DNA of 64,000 nt from Bacteroidales bacterium. GTDB taxonomy: Bacteria > Bacteroidota > Bacteroidia > Bacteroidales > Muribaculaceae. The position numbers and the translations under genes are program-made. The stretch lies in NCBI GenBank assembly GCA_022009815.1, contig CP091725.1, positions 2,418,001 to 2,482,000 on the forward strand, written 5' to 3'. The notes under the pieces are model-generated. The model ran no database searches. It was not told where the DNA came from and was given only the letters and a program-made list of their open reading frames with translations. The stretch's first letter is position 1. Every line of letters starts with the position of its first letter. This document shows positions 49,223 through 57,522 of the stretch, piece by piece.

Positions 49223-49585
49223 TTAATCCTCCTTTGTTTCGTTGTTGTTAGACTTAGCTGCGCGAAGACTTCTGCGTTTTTCAGCGTATTCTGCAGCATA
49301 CTTGTCAAGACGGAATGTCAAGAAACGGATAACTTTCTCGTCGCGACGATAAGCTGTCTCAAGTTTCTTCACAACCTGCGGTTCTGCATTGAACTCAACA
49401 AGGCAATAGAAGCCTGTGCTTTTTTTCTGAATAGGGTATGCCAACTTGCGGAGGCCCCAGTTCTCTTCATTTACTATTTCTGCACCATTTTTAGTGAGAA
49501 CAGCAGTGAATTTTTCTACCGCTTCCTTCATCTGAGCATCAGACAAAACGGGAGTTAAAATGAAAACGGTTTCGTACTTGTTCAT
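49223..49585 (-). CDS. rpsF: 30S ribosomal protein S6
   Basis: 120 residues from MNKYETVFILTPVLSDAQ; the central YPIQKKSTGFYCLVEFNA and DEKVIRFLTFRLDKYA are typical of S6. An upstream in-frame extension to 49648 is rejected because it crosses the -7 box at 49618. First gene of the operon. Confidence 0.95.
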   Translation of the reverse strand: MNKYETVFILTPVLSDAQMKEAVEKFTAVLTKNGAEIVNEENWGLRKLAYPIQKKSTGFYCLVEFNAEPQVVKKLETAYRRDEKVIRFLTFRLDKYAAEYAEKRRSLRAAKSNNNETKED

Positions 49586-49617
49586 AATTAATTGATTAGT
49601 TTTTAAAATTTGCGGCA

Positions 49618-49625
49618 CAAAGGTA
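49618..49625 (-). promoter_or_regulatory. -7 box for rpsF-rpsR-rplI
   Basis: TACCTTTG on the minus strand, 33 bases before the rpsF ATG. Divergent from the lpxD promoter; about 190 gene-free bases separate the two operons' boxes and starts. Confidence 0.6.
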
Positions 49626-49751
49626 TGAATTTTTCGCTGTTTACGCAAACACTTTTTTTGTGAAGATGCAATAAAAAAATGAAAAATTTAACAATAAATG
49701 GTCGTTTTTGATGGATTTTTGAGCTACATGTCACTGATTTCCGCATGAAGT

Positions 49752-49784
49752 TTTGACGGGATTCTAAAAAAATAACTAAATTTG
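49752..49784 (+). promoter_or_regulatory. Promoter of the lpxD operon
   Basis: TTTG at 49752-49755 and TAAATTTG at 49777-49784 with a 21-base spacer, a full Bacteroidetes promoter, 28 bases before the lpxD ATG. Confidence 0.65.
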
Positions 49785-49812
49785 CACATTTGTAAAGCGA
49801 AAAATCTATTAA

Positions 49813-50846
49813 ATGGAAATAACAGCAACGCAATTAGCGACTATTATAAGAGGTGAAATCGAGGGCGACGGCTCTGTGAAGATATCCTCTTATTCTAAAA
49901 TCGAGGAGGCTCAAGAGGGTTCTTTGTCATTCTTGGCCAATCCTAAATACACGCATTTTGTATATACGACAAAGGCATCAGTCCTGTTGGTGCGCAAAGA
50001 TTTTGTACCTGAGCAGCCTATAAAAGCGACACTGATAAAGGTGGACGACCCGTATGCCACTTTGGCGGAGTTGCTCAATTTGGTGCAAGCATCGGCTCCT
50101 GTGAAATCCGGAGTGGAGCAGCCCGTATATGTTTCGGATGGCGTTGATTTGCCAAATCAATTTATCTTGGTGCATTCTCTTATATCGGCAAGGATGCCAA
50201 AATAGGAGAGAACGTAAAAATATACCCTCAGTGCTATATTGGCGACGGTGTTGTTATTGGAAACAACACGACTCTTTACGCAGGTGTTAAAATATACCAG
50301 GGGTGCGTTGTCGGCGAGAATTGCATTCTCCATTCGGGAGTTGTTGTGGGAAGCGACGGCTTTGGATTTGCACCTGAAAAGGACGGCAGTTATCTGAAGA
50401 TTGCCCAGATCGGCAATGTGGTAATTGAAGACAATGTAGAAATAGGCGCCAACACCACTGTCGACAGGGCTACGATGGGCTCGACAAAAATCCATAAAGG
50501 CGTGAAGTTGGACAATCTTATACAAGTTGCGCATAATGTTGAAATCGGCGACAACACAGTTATTGCCGCGCAGACAGGCATCGCGGGTTCGGCTAAGATT
50601 GGCAAACAAAATATGATTGGAGGCCAAGTTGGCATCGCCGGTCACATCACAATCGGCGACCGGAACCAAATTGGGGCACAGTCTGGTATCCATACAAGAA
50701 CAGGCGACGACAAGGTGCTGCTGGGGTATCCTGCGGTTGACGCAAGAGATTTTATGCGCGAAGCTGCATATCGTCGCCGGTTGGGCGACATAATCGCCGA
50801 CTTGAACACTATAAAAAAAGACTTAAACAAAAAAGACAACAAATAA
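49813..50846 (+). CDS. lpxD: UDP-3-O-acylglucosamine N-acyltransferase LpxD (one frameshift)
   Basis: Adds the second acyl chain in lipid A synthesis, forming UDP-2,3-diacylglucosamine. About 344 residues: an N-terminal substrate domain (TATQLATIIRGEIEGDGSV-like), then left-handed beta-helix hexapeptide repeats (IGDGVVIGNNTTLYAGV and onward) with the catalytic His in IQVAHNVEIGDN. The frame shifts near 50160 (VDLPNQ then AFSYIGKDAKIGENVK). First gene of the operon, 10 bases before lpxC-fabZ. Confidence 0.93.
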
Positions 50847-50856
50847 AAAAGATAAT

Positions 50857-52238
50857 ATGAAACAATGTACGTTGAAATCTGCTTTTACCATAAAAGGTAA
50901 GGGCTTGCATACGGGCAGGGAAATTGAAGCGACATTCAAGCCTGCTCCAGACAATTTTGGGCGGAAATTCCTTCGCATTGATGTTGAAGGCGCAGCGCCT
51001 ATCGAAGCTGTGGCTGAGAATGTCGTGGAGACATGCCGCGGAACGGTTATTGCTTCTGGCGACTTGAAAATCTCCACTATTGAGCACGCCATGGCTGCGT
51101 TGTATGCTTCCCAATGTCGACAACTGCCTCGTGGAGCTGAATGGCCCTGAAGTGCCAATCCTTGACGGCAGTGCAAAAATATTTATGGACAAGATTGAGG
51201 AAGTCGGAGTTGTTGAGCAGACGGAAGACGCAGCGGTGTACGTTGTAAGAAACCGCACAACGGTTAAGGACAGCGAGACCGAAGCCTCAATTTGCGTTAT
51301 TCCCGACAGCGATTTCTGCGTGGATGTAATGATTGAGTTCAACTCGGTTGTACTCTCCAATCAGTTCGCCACTCTTGACTCTTTGGATGATTTCAAAACA
51401 CAGATTGCTGCAAGCCGTACATTCATTTTCGTAAGAGAAATTGAAGAGTTGGTCAAACACGACTTGATAAAAGGCGGCGACCTGGACAATGCCATCGTTA
51501 TTTACGACACTCCGGTGGCGCAGTCGGAGCTTGACAGAATCGCCGATATGATGAACGTGCCAAGAAAGAAAGTGTCAGAGTTCGGATTCATCAACAACGA
51601 CGAGCTGGTGTTTAAACGAGCCGGCACGCCACAAACTTCTTGATGTGGTTGGCGACGTGGCTTTGATTGGCAGACGTGTGCAGGGCCGTATTATCGCCAC
51701 TTGCCCAGGTCATACAATCAACACTACATTTGCGAAAAAGGTGAGACGCGAATTAAAGCGTCAGGAGGTTCAGGCCCCGGTCTACAATCCAAACGAGCCC
51801 CCGATTATGGACGTAAACCGTATCAGAGAGTTGCTTCCACACAGATATCCGTTCTTGTTGGTTGACAAGATTATCGACAAATCCGACAAATATATTGTTG
51901 GAGTAAAGAACGTGTCGGGCAACGAACCATTCTTCCAAGGCCACTTCCCTACAGAGCCAGTGATGCCTGGTGTGCTTCAAGTTGAAGCCATGGCTCAAAC
52001 TGCAGGATTGCTTGTCTTAGGCTCTGTTGATAATCCAGAAAGCTATTCTACTTATTTTATGAAGATCGACAACGTAAAATTCCGACAGAAAGTAGTCCCT
52101 GGCGACACTTTAGTTTTCCACGTGTCATTCTTGACTGAATTGAGAAGAGGTTGTGCCAATATGAAGGGCTATGCTTTTGTTGGCGATAAAATCGTTTCCG
52201 AGGCTGAATTCATGGCGCAAATAATCAAAAATAAATAA
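50857..52238 (+). CDS. lpxC-fabZ: Bifunctional UDP-3-O-acyl-GlcNAc deacetylase / 3-hydroxyacyl-ACP dehydratase (two frameshifts)
   Basis: A fusion typical of Bacteroidetes. The LpxC half (about 1-300) is the zinc deacetylase committing to lipid A synthesis: TIEHAMAAL with a metal-binding His, ELNGPEVPILDGSA, and KLLDVVGDVALIG near its end. The FabZ half (about 315-460) dehydrates 3-hydroxyacyl-ACP: LLPHRYPFLLVDKI with the catalytic His and GHFPTEPVMPGVLQVEAMAQ. Frames change near 51115 and 51630; reassembled length is about 460, normal. lpxA starts 1 base after its stop. Confidence 0.93.
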
Positions 52239-52239
52239 T

Positions 52240-53016
52240 ATGAAGCAACCATTAGCATACATACATCCGGATGCCAAGATAGACCCAAGCGTGGTCATCG
52301 ACCCGTTTGTGACAATTGACAGAAACGTGGAAATCGGAGCGGGAACACGCATTGCCAGCAACGTTACAATCATGGAGGGTACAAGGATTGGCAAGAACTG
52401 CACGATTTACCCGGGCGCTGTTATTGGTGCGATTCCTCAAGATCTTAAATTTATGGGAGAAAACACGTTGGCTATCGTTGGCGACAACACAACCATTCGT
52501 GAATGCGTGACCATAAACAGGGGCACCGCGTCGAAGGGCAAGACTGTTGTTGGCAGCAATTGCCTTATTATGGCTTATTCTCACATCGCCCATGACTGCG
52601 TGATTGGGGACAATATCATTATTGCAAACGCTTCGCAGATTGCTGGAGAGGTACAAATCGACAATTTTGCGGTAGTTGGAGGAGGAACATTGATTCATCA
52701 ATTTTGCCATATAGGTTCTCATGTGATGATACAAGGCGGGGCTTTGGTCAACAAAGACATTCCCCCATATGTAAAAGCTGCCCGTGAACCGATATCGTAT
52801 GCTGGCGTGAACTCAATAGGCTTGCGTAGACGCGGTTTCACAAATGAGCAGATTCGTGACATCCAGGACATATATCGTTATCTATATCTTTCTGGATACA
52901 ACAATAGCGATGCCGTGGAGCATATCGAGGCGGAACTCCCTGCCACGAAAGAACGTGACGAAATCATCTTGTTTGTGCGCAACTCGAAGCGAGGCATTAT
53001 TAAAGGCTACGTATAG
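52240..53016 (+). CDS. lpxA: UDP-N-acetylglucosamine acyltransferase LpxA
   Basis: First acyl transfer in lipid A synthesis. 258 residues of hexapeptide-repeat beta-helix (VVIDPFVTIDRNVEIGAG and onward) with the catalytic His118 in SHIAHDCVIGDN and a helical C-terminus (GFTNEQIRDIQDIYRYLYLS). The frame is intact. Last gene of the operon; its terminator is the point where cassette C3 begins. Confidence 0.96.
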   Translation: MKQPLAYIHPDAKIDPSVVIDPFVTIDRNVEIGAGTRIASNVTIMEGTRIGKNCTIYPGAVIGAIPQDLKFMGENTLAIVGDNTTIRECVTINRGTASKGKTVVGSNCLIMAYSHIAHDCVIGDNIIIANASQIAGEVQIDNFAVVGGGTLIHQFCHIGSHVMIQGGALVNKDIPPYVKAAREPISYAGVNSIGLRRRGFTNEQIRDIQDIYRYLYLSGYNNSDAVEHIEAELPATKERDEIILFVRNSKRGIIKGYV

Positions 53017-53039
53017 CAATAAGCCTTAACCGAAGACTT

Positions 53040-53082
53040 GCGAAAGGGTCGATCTGACAAAGTGTTAGGTCGACCCTTTCGC
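53040..53082 (+). terminator. lpxA terminator, at the edge of cassette C3
   Basis: A 16-bp stem with one G-T pair (GCGAAAGGGTCGATCT and AGGTCGACCCTTTCGC) and an 11-base loop, then GTATTTTTT. The right arm and following bases recur at 22646-22680 before cassette C2. Confidence 0.7.
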
Positions 53083-53083
53083 A

Positions 53084-54747
53084 TTGGTATTTTTTCGAGG
53101 CGCTGAGAAGAAGTTGAAGGCGGCAAAGGCACTGAAGGAGAAAGGCGAGACGCCGGAAGAATTGTTGCGGTCAATCAAGGAAAACGAGAAAGCGGTAGCG
53201 GAGGCACAGAGAGAGGTAGCCGCCAAAGCGGAAGCGGAGCGCATAGCGACCGAGAAGGCGGAGGCGGAAAGGAAAGCCGCTGAGGAGCGTGAGCGTGCCG
53301 AGGCGGAGGAGAAGACTCGCATTGAGGCAGAGAAGAAAGAGGCGGAGAGGATTGCCAAGCAGAAGACTGAGGAGGAAGCTAAGCCACAACAAAAAGATGT
53401 GGTTAGGACAATAGTCGAAACGGGCAAGTCGGTTGCTTCTAAATTGTTCGAAAGATCATTCTTTGATGTCGGAAAGACTCCGGAGTTTATGAAGAAGATT
53501 GGCTTGACGGGTAATCGTTTCACAATTAAGTATGGTGTGCTGTCACGTCACGCAGGTAAGGATTCCTCGCATTCTCTGACGGAAAAGGAGTGGAAGGAAT
53601 TACCTAATGCTTTACAGAAACCTTTTGCCATAACACGATTCGGAGAAAGGAAAATGGTTATCGCTTGTATACAACGATGAAAAACGACAAGGGAGAGACC
53701 ATAGTCGTTGGCGTTGATGTGAAGAACACAGGTCGGAATTTGGAGGTAAACTCTATATCTACAATATTCGGCAGACGAGGAGATGCAAAGATTACACAAA
53801 AAGAGGAAGTGTTGTATACGGACGAAAAAATAGCTCCCGAGCAGCGGTCACTTCTGGGTCAGCCCAATTCTGACCAATATACCGACACTCGGGAGAGAAA
53901 CGTTTCCGCTGACAAAGGTAGCGAAAAGCCGGAGAAGAAGCAAGAGAAGCAGAGCGTTTTTGACAAGGCTAAGGAGATTGCCGACAAGGAGGAGAAGAAA
54001 CGCAAGGCTGACAAGCCAAAGCAAAAACCGCTGACTGAAGCGGAGCACAAGGACGCCGAGGAGGTCGCAGGTGCGTTGGGCTATCGTGTGGAATGGGTGG
54101 ACACGATGGAGGGAACGATAGACGCGGACAAGAAAGTGATCCGTATCGCAAAGGATGCCGAGAACCCGTTGGTGCAGGTGCTGGGGCACGAGGTGGCGCA
54201 CGGAGTGAAGCGGATGGACGGTGGCAAGTTCAAGGCTTTGCAGAAGGCGGCTATGGAGGTCGTCGGCGAGAAGGAATGGAATGAACGCATCGAGAGGAAG
54301 CGCAAGTTGAATGCTTATGCCGAGGGGAAACTTGCCGAGGAGGTGACGTGCGACATCGTTGGAGAGGCGTTGAACGACAAGGATGCGTTGAAGCGTCTTG
54401 CCGAGTCGCAGAGAGGAGAGAAAGGCATCCTTGCCCGTCTGCGTGACGCAGTGGCGAGGATGGTCGAGTATTTCAAGAACAGAGGCGACAAGGAAAGTGT
54501 GCGCAGGATGAAGGCCGCCGACAGACATCTCGCAGAGTTTGAGAGTGCGTTGAAGGAGGGCGAAGGTGTGAACAGAAGTGCGAGAGAGGCTGAGAATGAA
54601 GCGGAGGAGCGGGAACTGAGGGACAACCTTGTGGAGCGTATGCGCAAAGGTGGACTTGACGTGGTGACTGATTCGGAAGAGATGCAGAGAGTCATAGACA
54701 GACTGAACGGAAGAGGGCGGTTAAGCGGCAAACAAATCAGCACTTGA
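53084..54747 (+). CDS. Polyvalent protein cassette C3 (one frameshift)
   Basis: Starts mid-protein in the same way as C2 (LKAAKALKEKGETPEELL), with no proper start codon. In order: a shortened Ala/Glu/Lys coiled coil; a MuF-C-like nuclease-associated module (FDVGKTPEFMKKIGLTGN, KYGVLSRHAGK, SHSLTEKEWKELPNAL, then after a shift near 53668 YTTMKNDKGETIVVGVDVKN and SISTIFGR); then a metallopeptidase-like domain with HEVAHG near 54190, almost identical to C2; then the constant block ERELRDNLVERMRKGG. It ends at the same frameshift stop as C1 (LSGKQIST). The MuF-C assignment is by recall of the family pattern. Probably non-functional on its own. Confidence 0.75.
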
Positions 54748-55200
54748 AACCGCGATGATAGCAGCCGAAGCCACTAATAATGCCACTGTCATTTCAAGTG
54801 CTGACGGAACAATCTTGGAACACTTGCAACAAATTATGAGAATAATGAGAGCGAGGGAATAAGCATTGTTATTTCAAGCCACAAAAACAAAGGCTTGCAC
54901 AATGACGGCAACGCCCATATCATAGAATATTCCTACACAAAACGTGCTCTTGAAACGCAGAAGGCAAGCCTTTGGCAGAGATGATCCGTTCGGTATCTGA
55001 CGCATTGGCTGGTGAAGAGTTCAAAGACACGACAGGCTTGGCCGAGTGCGAGGAGGTTAACCACGGCAGCGGAGCGGACTTCGATGCTTGATGCTATATC
55101 TGACCAACTTAACAGACACCGGGATGATTTGAAGTATGACGAAGAACAGCTAAAACGTGCTAACGAATGGAGAGCTGAGGCTGAACTTGCCTATGATTAC
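54748..55200 (+). pseudogene. Decayed end of cassette C3
   Basis: Matches C1 9112-9910 but with four deletions: about 13 bases after 54805, about 160 bases at 54838, about 33 bases at 55060 and about 150 bases at 55088. What remains are fragments of the LPD domain (GISIVISSHKNKGLHNDG) and the ART coiled-coil insertion (SDQLNRHRDDLKYDEEQL). Homology stops at about 55194, 50 bases before the prophage attachment repeat. Confidence 0.8.
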
Positions 55201-55244
55201 CGACAATGACAAGTTCTTCCAAAAACATTATATAACCCGCACAC

Positions 55245-55270
55245 TATTTATCATAATACAAATTATAGGA
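55245..55270 (+). repeat. attL, dif-like direct repeat
   Basis: A 26-bp repeat beginning TATTTATCAT and ending AAATTATAGGA. It has the shape of a XerC/XerD site: two roughly inverted arms (TATTTATCATAA and TTATAGGA...) around a 6-base centre TACAAA. It differs from attR at one position (A for C at base 12). Confidence 0.85.
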
Positions 55271-55299
55271 CTAATTATTAACTTTTAAATATAGCTGAT

Positions 55300-55599
55300 A
55301 TGACTAAGAACGAAATTATCTGTTTATTACGCACTTTGCGACCTTGTCAGATACAAGACATCGCTATTGTTTATCATAATCCTAATAGAGGTTTCCTTTT
55401 TATGGACCTTGGTTCTGTTCTAAATGAGTTTGCTCGTTTTCAATTCACTCTATATAGAAATCGCCGTGATATAAAATATGTTTCGGTTACTTATACCGAT
55501 GCTTTTGACGATGGTATTTCTTTAAGTAATATCTATTTTGACGAGAAATTTCCCGTGTCTCTATCCTTGTACTCATATCTTAAACGTAAAAATAAATAA
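55300..55599 (+). CDS. Small phage protein, unknown (99 aa)
   Basis: First gene inside the prophage, 30 bases after attL. MTKNEIICLLRTLRP leads a mixed alpha/beta protein with several aromatic residues (FLFMDLGSVLNEFARF); no membrane segment or known motif. Position and size match the small early genes of Alpavirinae genomes, none with an assigned function. No clear promoter lies between attL and its start. Confidence 0.75.
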   Translation: MTKNEIICLLRTLRPCQIQDIAIVYHNPNRGFLFMDLGSVLNEFARFQFTLYRNRRDIKYVSVTYTDAFDDGISLSNIYFDEKFPVSLSLYSYLKRKNK

Positions 55600-55601
55600 T
55601 T

Positions 55602-55802
55602 ATGGAAAAAACTATCAACTATCTTGTTTCAATCACGACAACGAAAATTCCTAACGCCAAACCGCATCTTGTCCGCTGTCCTGCTGACCAAATTCAGCAA
55701 TTGATGTTCGAGTTTCCGAATTCCATTTTCTTAATCCAAGAACTTCCGGACTTTGTTTCACACCCCGAACTTCTCGACAATGAAGGTTCTAAACGTAGTT
55801 AA
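55602..55802 (+). CDS. Small phage protein, unknown (66 aa)
   Basis: Starts 2 bases after the previous stop, so co-transcribed. MEKTINYLVSITTTKIPN, then LVRCPADQIQQLMFEFPN; soluble, no recognised domain. Similar-sized genes occur before VP4 in related phages, but I cannot name it. Confidence 0.7.
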   Translation: MEKTINYLVSITTTKIPNAKPHLVRCPADQIQQLMFEFPNSIFLIQELPDFVSHPELLDNEGSKRS

Positions 55803-55804
55803 TT

Positions 55805-55888
55805 ATGGTACAATTTTTCTGTTATTACGATTCTGTTTATAACTCCGGTTATTACTACGATTCTGTTCAATTTTTTAATTATTACTAA
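55805..55888 (+). CDS. 27-codon Tyr-rich phage ORF
   Basis: ATG two bases after the previous stop codon, TAA at 55886. Encodes 27 residues with a doubled YYDSV motif and ten tyrosines or more (SGYYYDSVQFFNYY at the end). It may simply be translated linker, but the tight spacing and the following overlapping gene support a real small ORF. Confidence 0.45.
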   Translation: MVQFFCYYDSVYNSGYYYDSVQFFNYY

Positions 55889-55889
55889 A

Positions 55890-55985
55890 ATGAAACCAAC
55901 TGCTAAAAAGAATCTTATTAAATGGCTTACCTATATCCTTACCGCTGTACTCGGCGCATTAGGAGGTAATCAAATTCCTTTGTAA
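55890..55985 (+). CDS. 31-residue single-span membrane peptide
   Basis: ATG one base after the previous stop. A basic start (MKPTAKKNLIKW) is followed by one hydrophobic helix (LTYILTAVLGALGG). It resembles the tiny 'smalltalk'-type proteins annotated in Bacteroidetes, often near microviruses; function unknown, possibly a lysis or membrane factor by position. Confidence 0.65.
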   Translation: MKPTAKKNLIKWLTYILTAVLGALGGNQIPL

Positions 55986-56026
55986 ATCCGTTCTTTACTC
56001 ATACTAATTAAATTTTTTGTTCATTG

Positions 56027-57508
56027 ATGTTTGAGAGATTGCTCCATACTTGCTTGCGCCCTCGAGTTGTTTATAACTCTCATGGTGACAAAATCGTCAC
56101 CTCTTGTGGCAAATGCGCCTATTGTGTAAACAAGCGTGGAGCATATTTCTCACGTCTTTGCGAATGTGAATCTAACGATAACGCTTACACCTATTTCGCT
56201 ACTCTTACATATTCTAAAAACTTCATTCCAAAGGCTTGGCTCGGCTATAATGGCGATAATACTTTCGATATTTTCTCCGTCTGTCGTAGAGATAAGGATA
56301 ACTACGGCAATGCCCTCGCTCTTGATGTTAAATTTTCTCTTGAAAAGGCTGTCCGGATGTGTAACAAATGCAAACTTGGTGGCATGCACATTTCCTACCC
56401 TCTCAAATCTGATTTACAAAACTTCCTCAAACGTCTTCGCATTATTCTCAAACGTAAATATGGCATAAATGAAAAAATCCGTTACTACGCTGTATCAGAG
56501 TATGGACCAAAGTCTTTCCGTATTCATTACCACTTACTCTTTTACTTCAACTCTTCCGAAATCGCCTCGGTTATTGGAAAAACTATACGTCAAGCGTGGC
56601 GCTTTGGTCGTGTCAATTACTCTAAATCCCGCGGACACGCTTCTAACTACGTTGCGTCTTATATCAATAGCGCTTGCGACTTACCCTCTATATATCAAAA
56701 TCGCTTCTTATGTCCGTTCTCCTCGCATTCTAAATACTTCGGTACGTCTTATTACCGCTATATTAAAAAAGAGATATATGCGGATGCCTCTTTCCTTGTT
56801 AATACCCACAATCGCCTACTTGGCTCTAAATCCGTTGAAATCTTTCCAAGCCGGTCGCTTAAATTACTATTTTTCCCCAAATGCAATGGCTTTTCTCGGC
56901 TCAATGCTTCGGACGCAATTAGCCTTTATCGCTTGTACTACACCGCCCAAAACGTTGTAGGCTATCAATCTGTGTCGGCTCTTGCTAAGGCACTTCACTC
57001 TGCTCTGCTTAATCATTCTATACCTATGTTTGATTGGCTTTATTATTTTCTCGGTCTCAAACCCGTCAAATGTTTCTATCCGCAACAAATTCAGCGCTTG
57101 GAATCCCTTTTGTACACCTCTAAACACTTTATAGAATTCTGTTGTGACGGCTCTGTCGACTACGATACTAACTTAGATAAAGTTCGCTCTATCTATAAAT
57201 TTTGGTCTGACGTTGCTCTCCGGCAACTCTCCGATTTCTATTCTGCTCAAATCGCTCTTTCTGATGCTTGCACCGATAAATCCTCTTATGTTCGTAATCT
57301 CTTGCCTTTCTATCTCGACAACTGGCATAAAATACTTCGTATATCCTACCATGATTTTGTAACTACATATCTTGATGGCCGTAATACATACTTTTCTGTT
57401 CTACAGCTTTCTAATATCGCTAAATCTTTCGATGTTTCGGACGTTGAGATACACTTACGTAAACTAATGCGTAAAATGCACAATGATGCTAACAATATGT
57501 TTTATTAA
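56027..57508 (+). CDS. Microvirus replication initiator VP4
   Basis: A HUH endonuclease of about 493 residues that nicks the replicative form to start rolling-circle replication. It has an N-terminal zinc-type cluster C27-x2-C30-x2-C33 (TSCGKCAYC), the HUH motif H167-Y-H169 (RIHYHLLFYF) and the tyrosine motif YVASY at about 208-212. The ATG at 56027 is used; an adjacent TTG is one codon earlier. The frame is intact, unlike VP1. The long C-terminal half is typical of the Alpavirinae form. Confidence 0.92.
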   Translation: MFERLLHTCLRPRVVYNSHGDKIVTSCGKCAYCVNKRGAYFSRLCECESNDNAYTYFATLTYSKNFIPKAWLGYNGDNTFDIFSVCRRDKDNYGNALALDVKFSLEKAVRMCNKCKLGGMHISYPLKSDLQNFLKRLRIILKRKYGINEKIRYYAVSEYGPKSFRIHYHLLFYFNSSEIASVIGKTIRQAWRFGRVNYSKSRGHASNYVASYINSACDLPSIYQNRFLCPFSSHSKYFGTSYYRYIKKEIYADASFLVNTHNRLLGSKSVEIFPSRSLKLLFFPKCNGFSRLNASDAISLYRLYYTAQNVVGYQSVSALAKALHSALLNHSIPMFDWLYYFLGLKPVKCFYPQQIQRLESLLYTSKHFIEFCCDGSVDYDTNLDKVRSIYKFWSDVALRQLSDFYSAQIALSDACTDKSSYVRNLLPFYLDNWHKILRISYHDFVTTYLDGRNTYFSVLQLSNIAKSFDVSDVEIHLRKLMRKMHNDANNMFY

Positions 57509-57522
57509 CTAAATCTATACTT

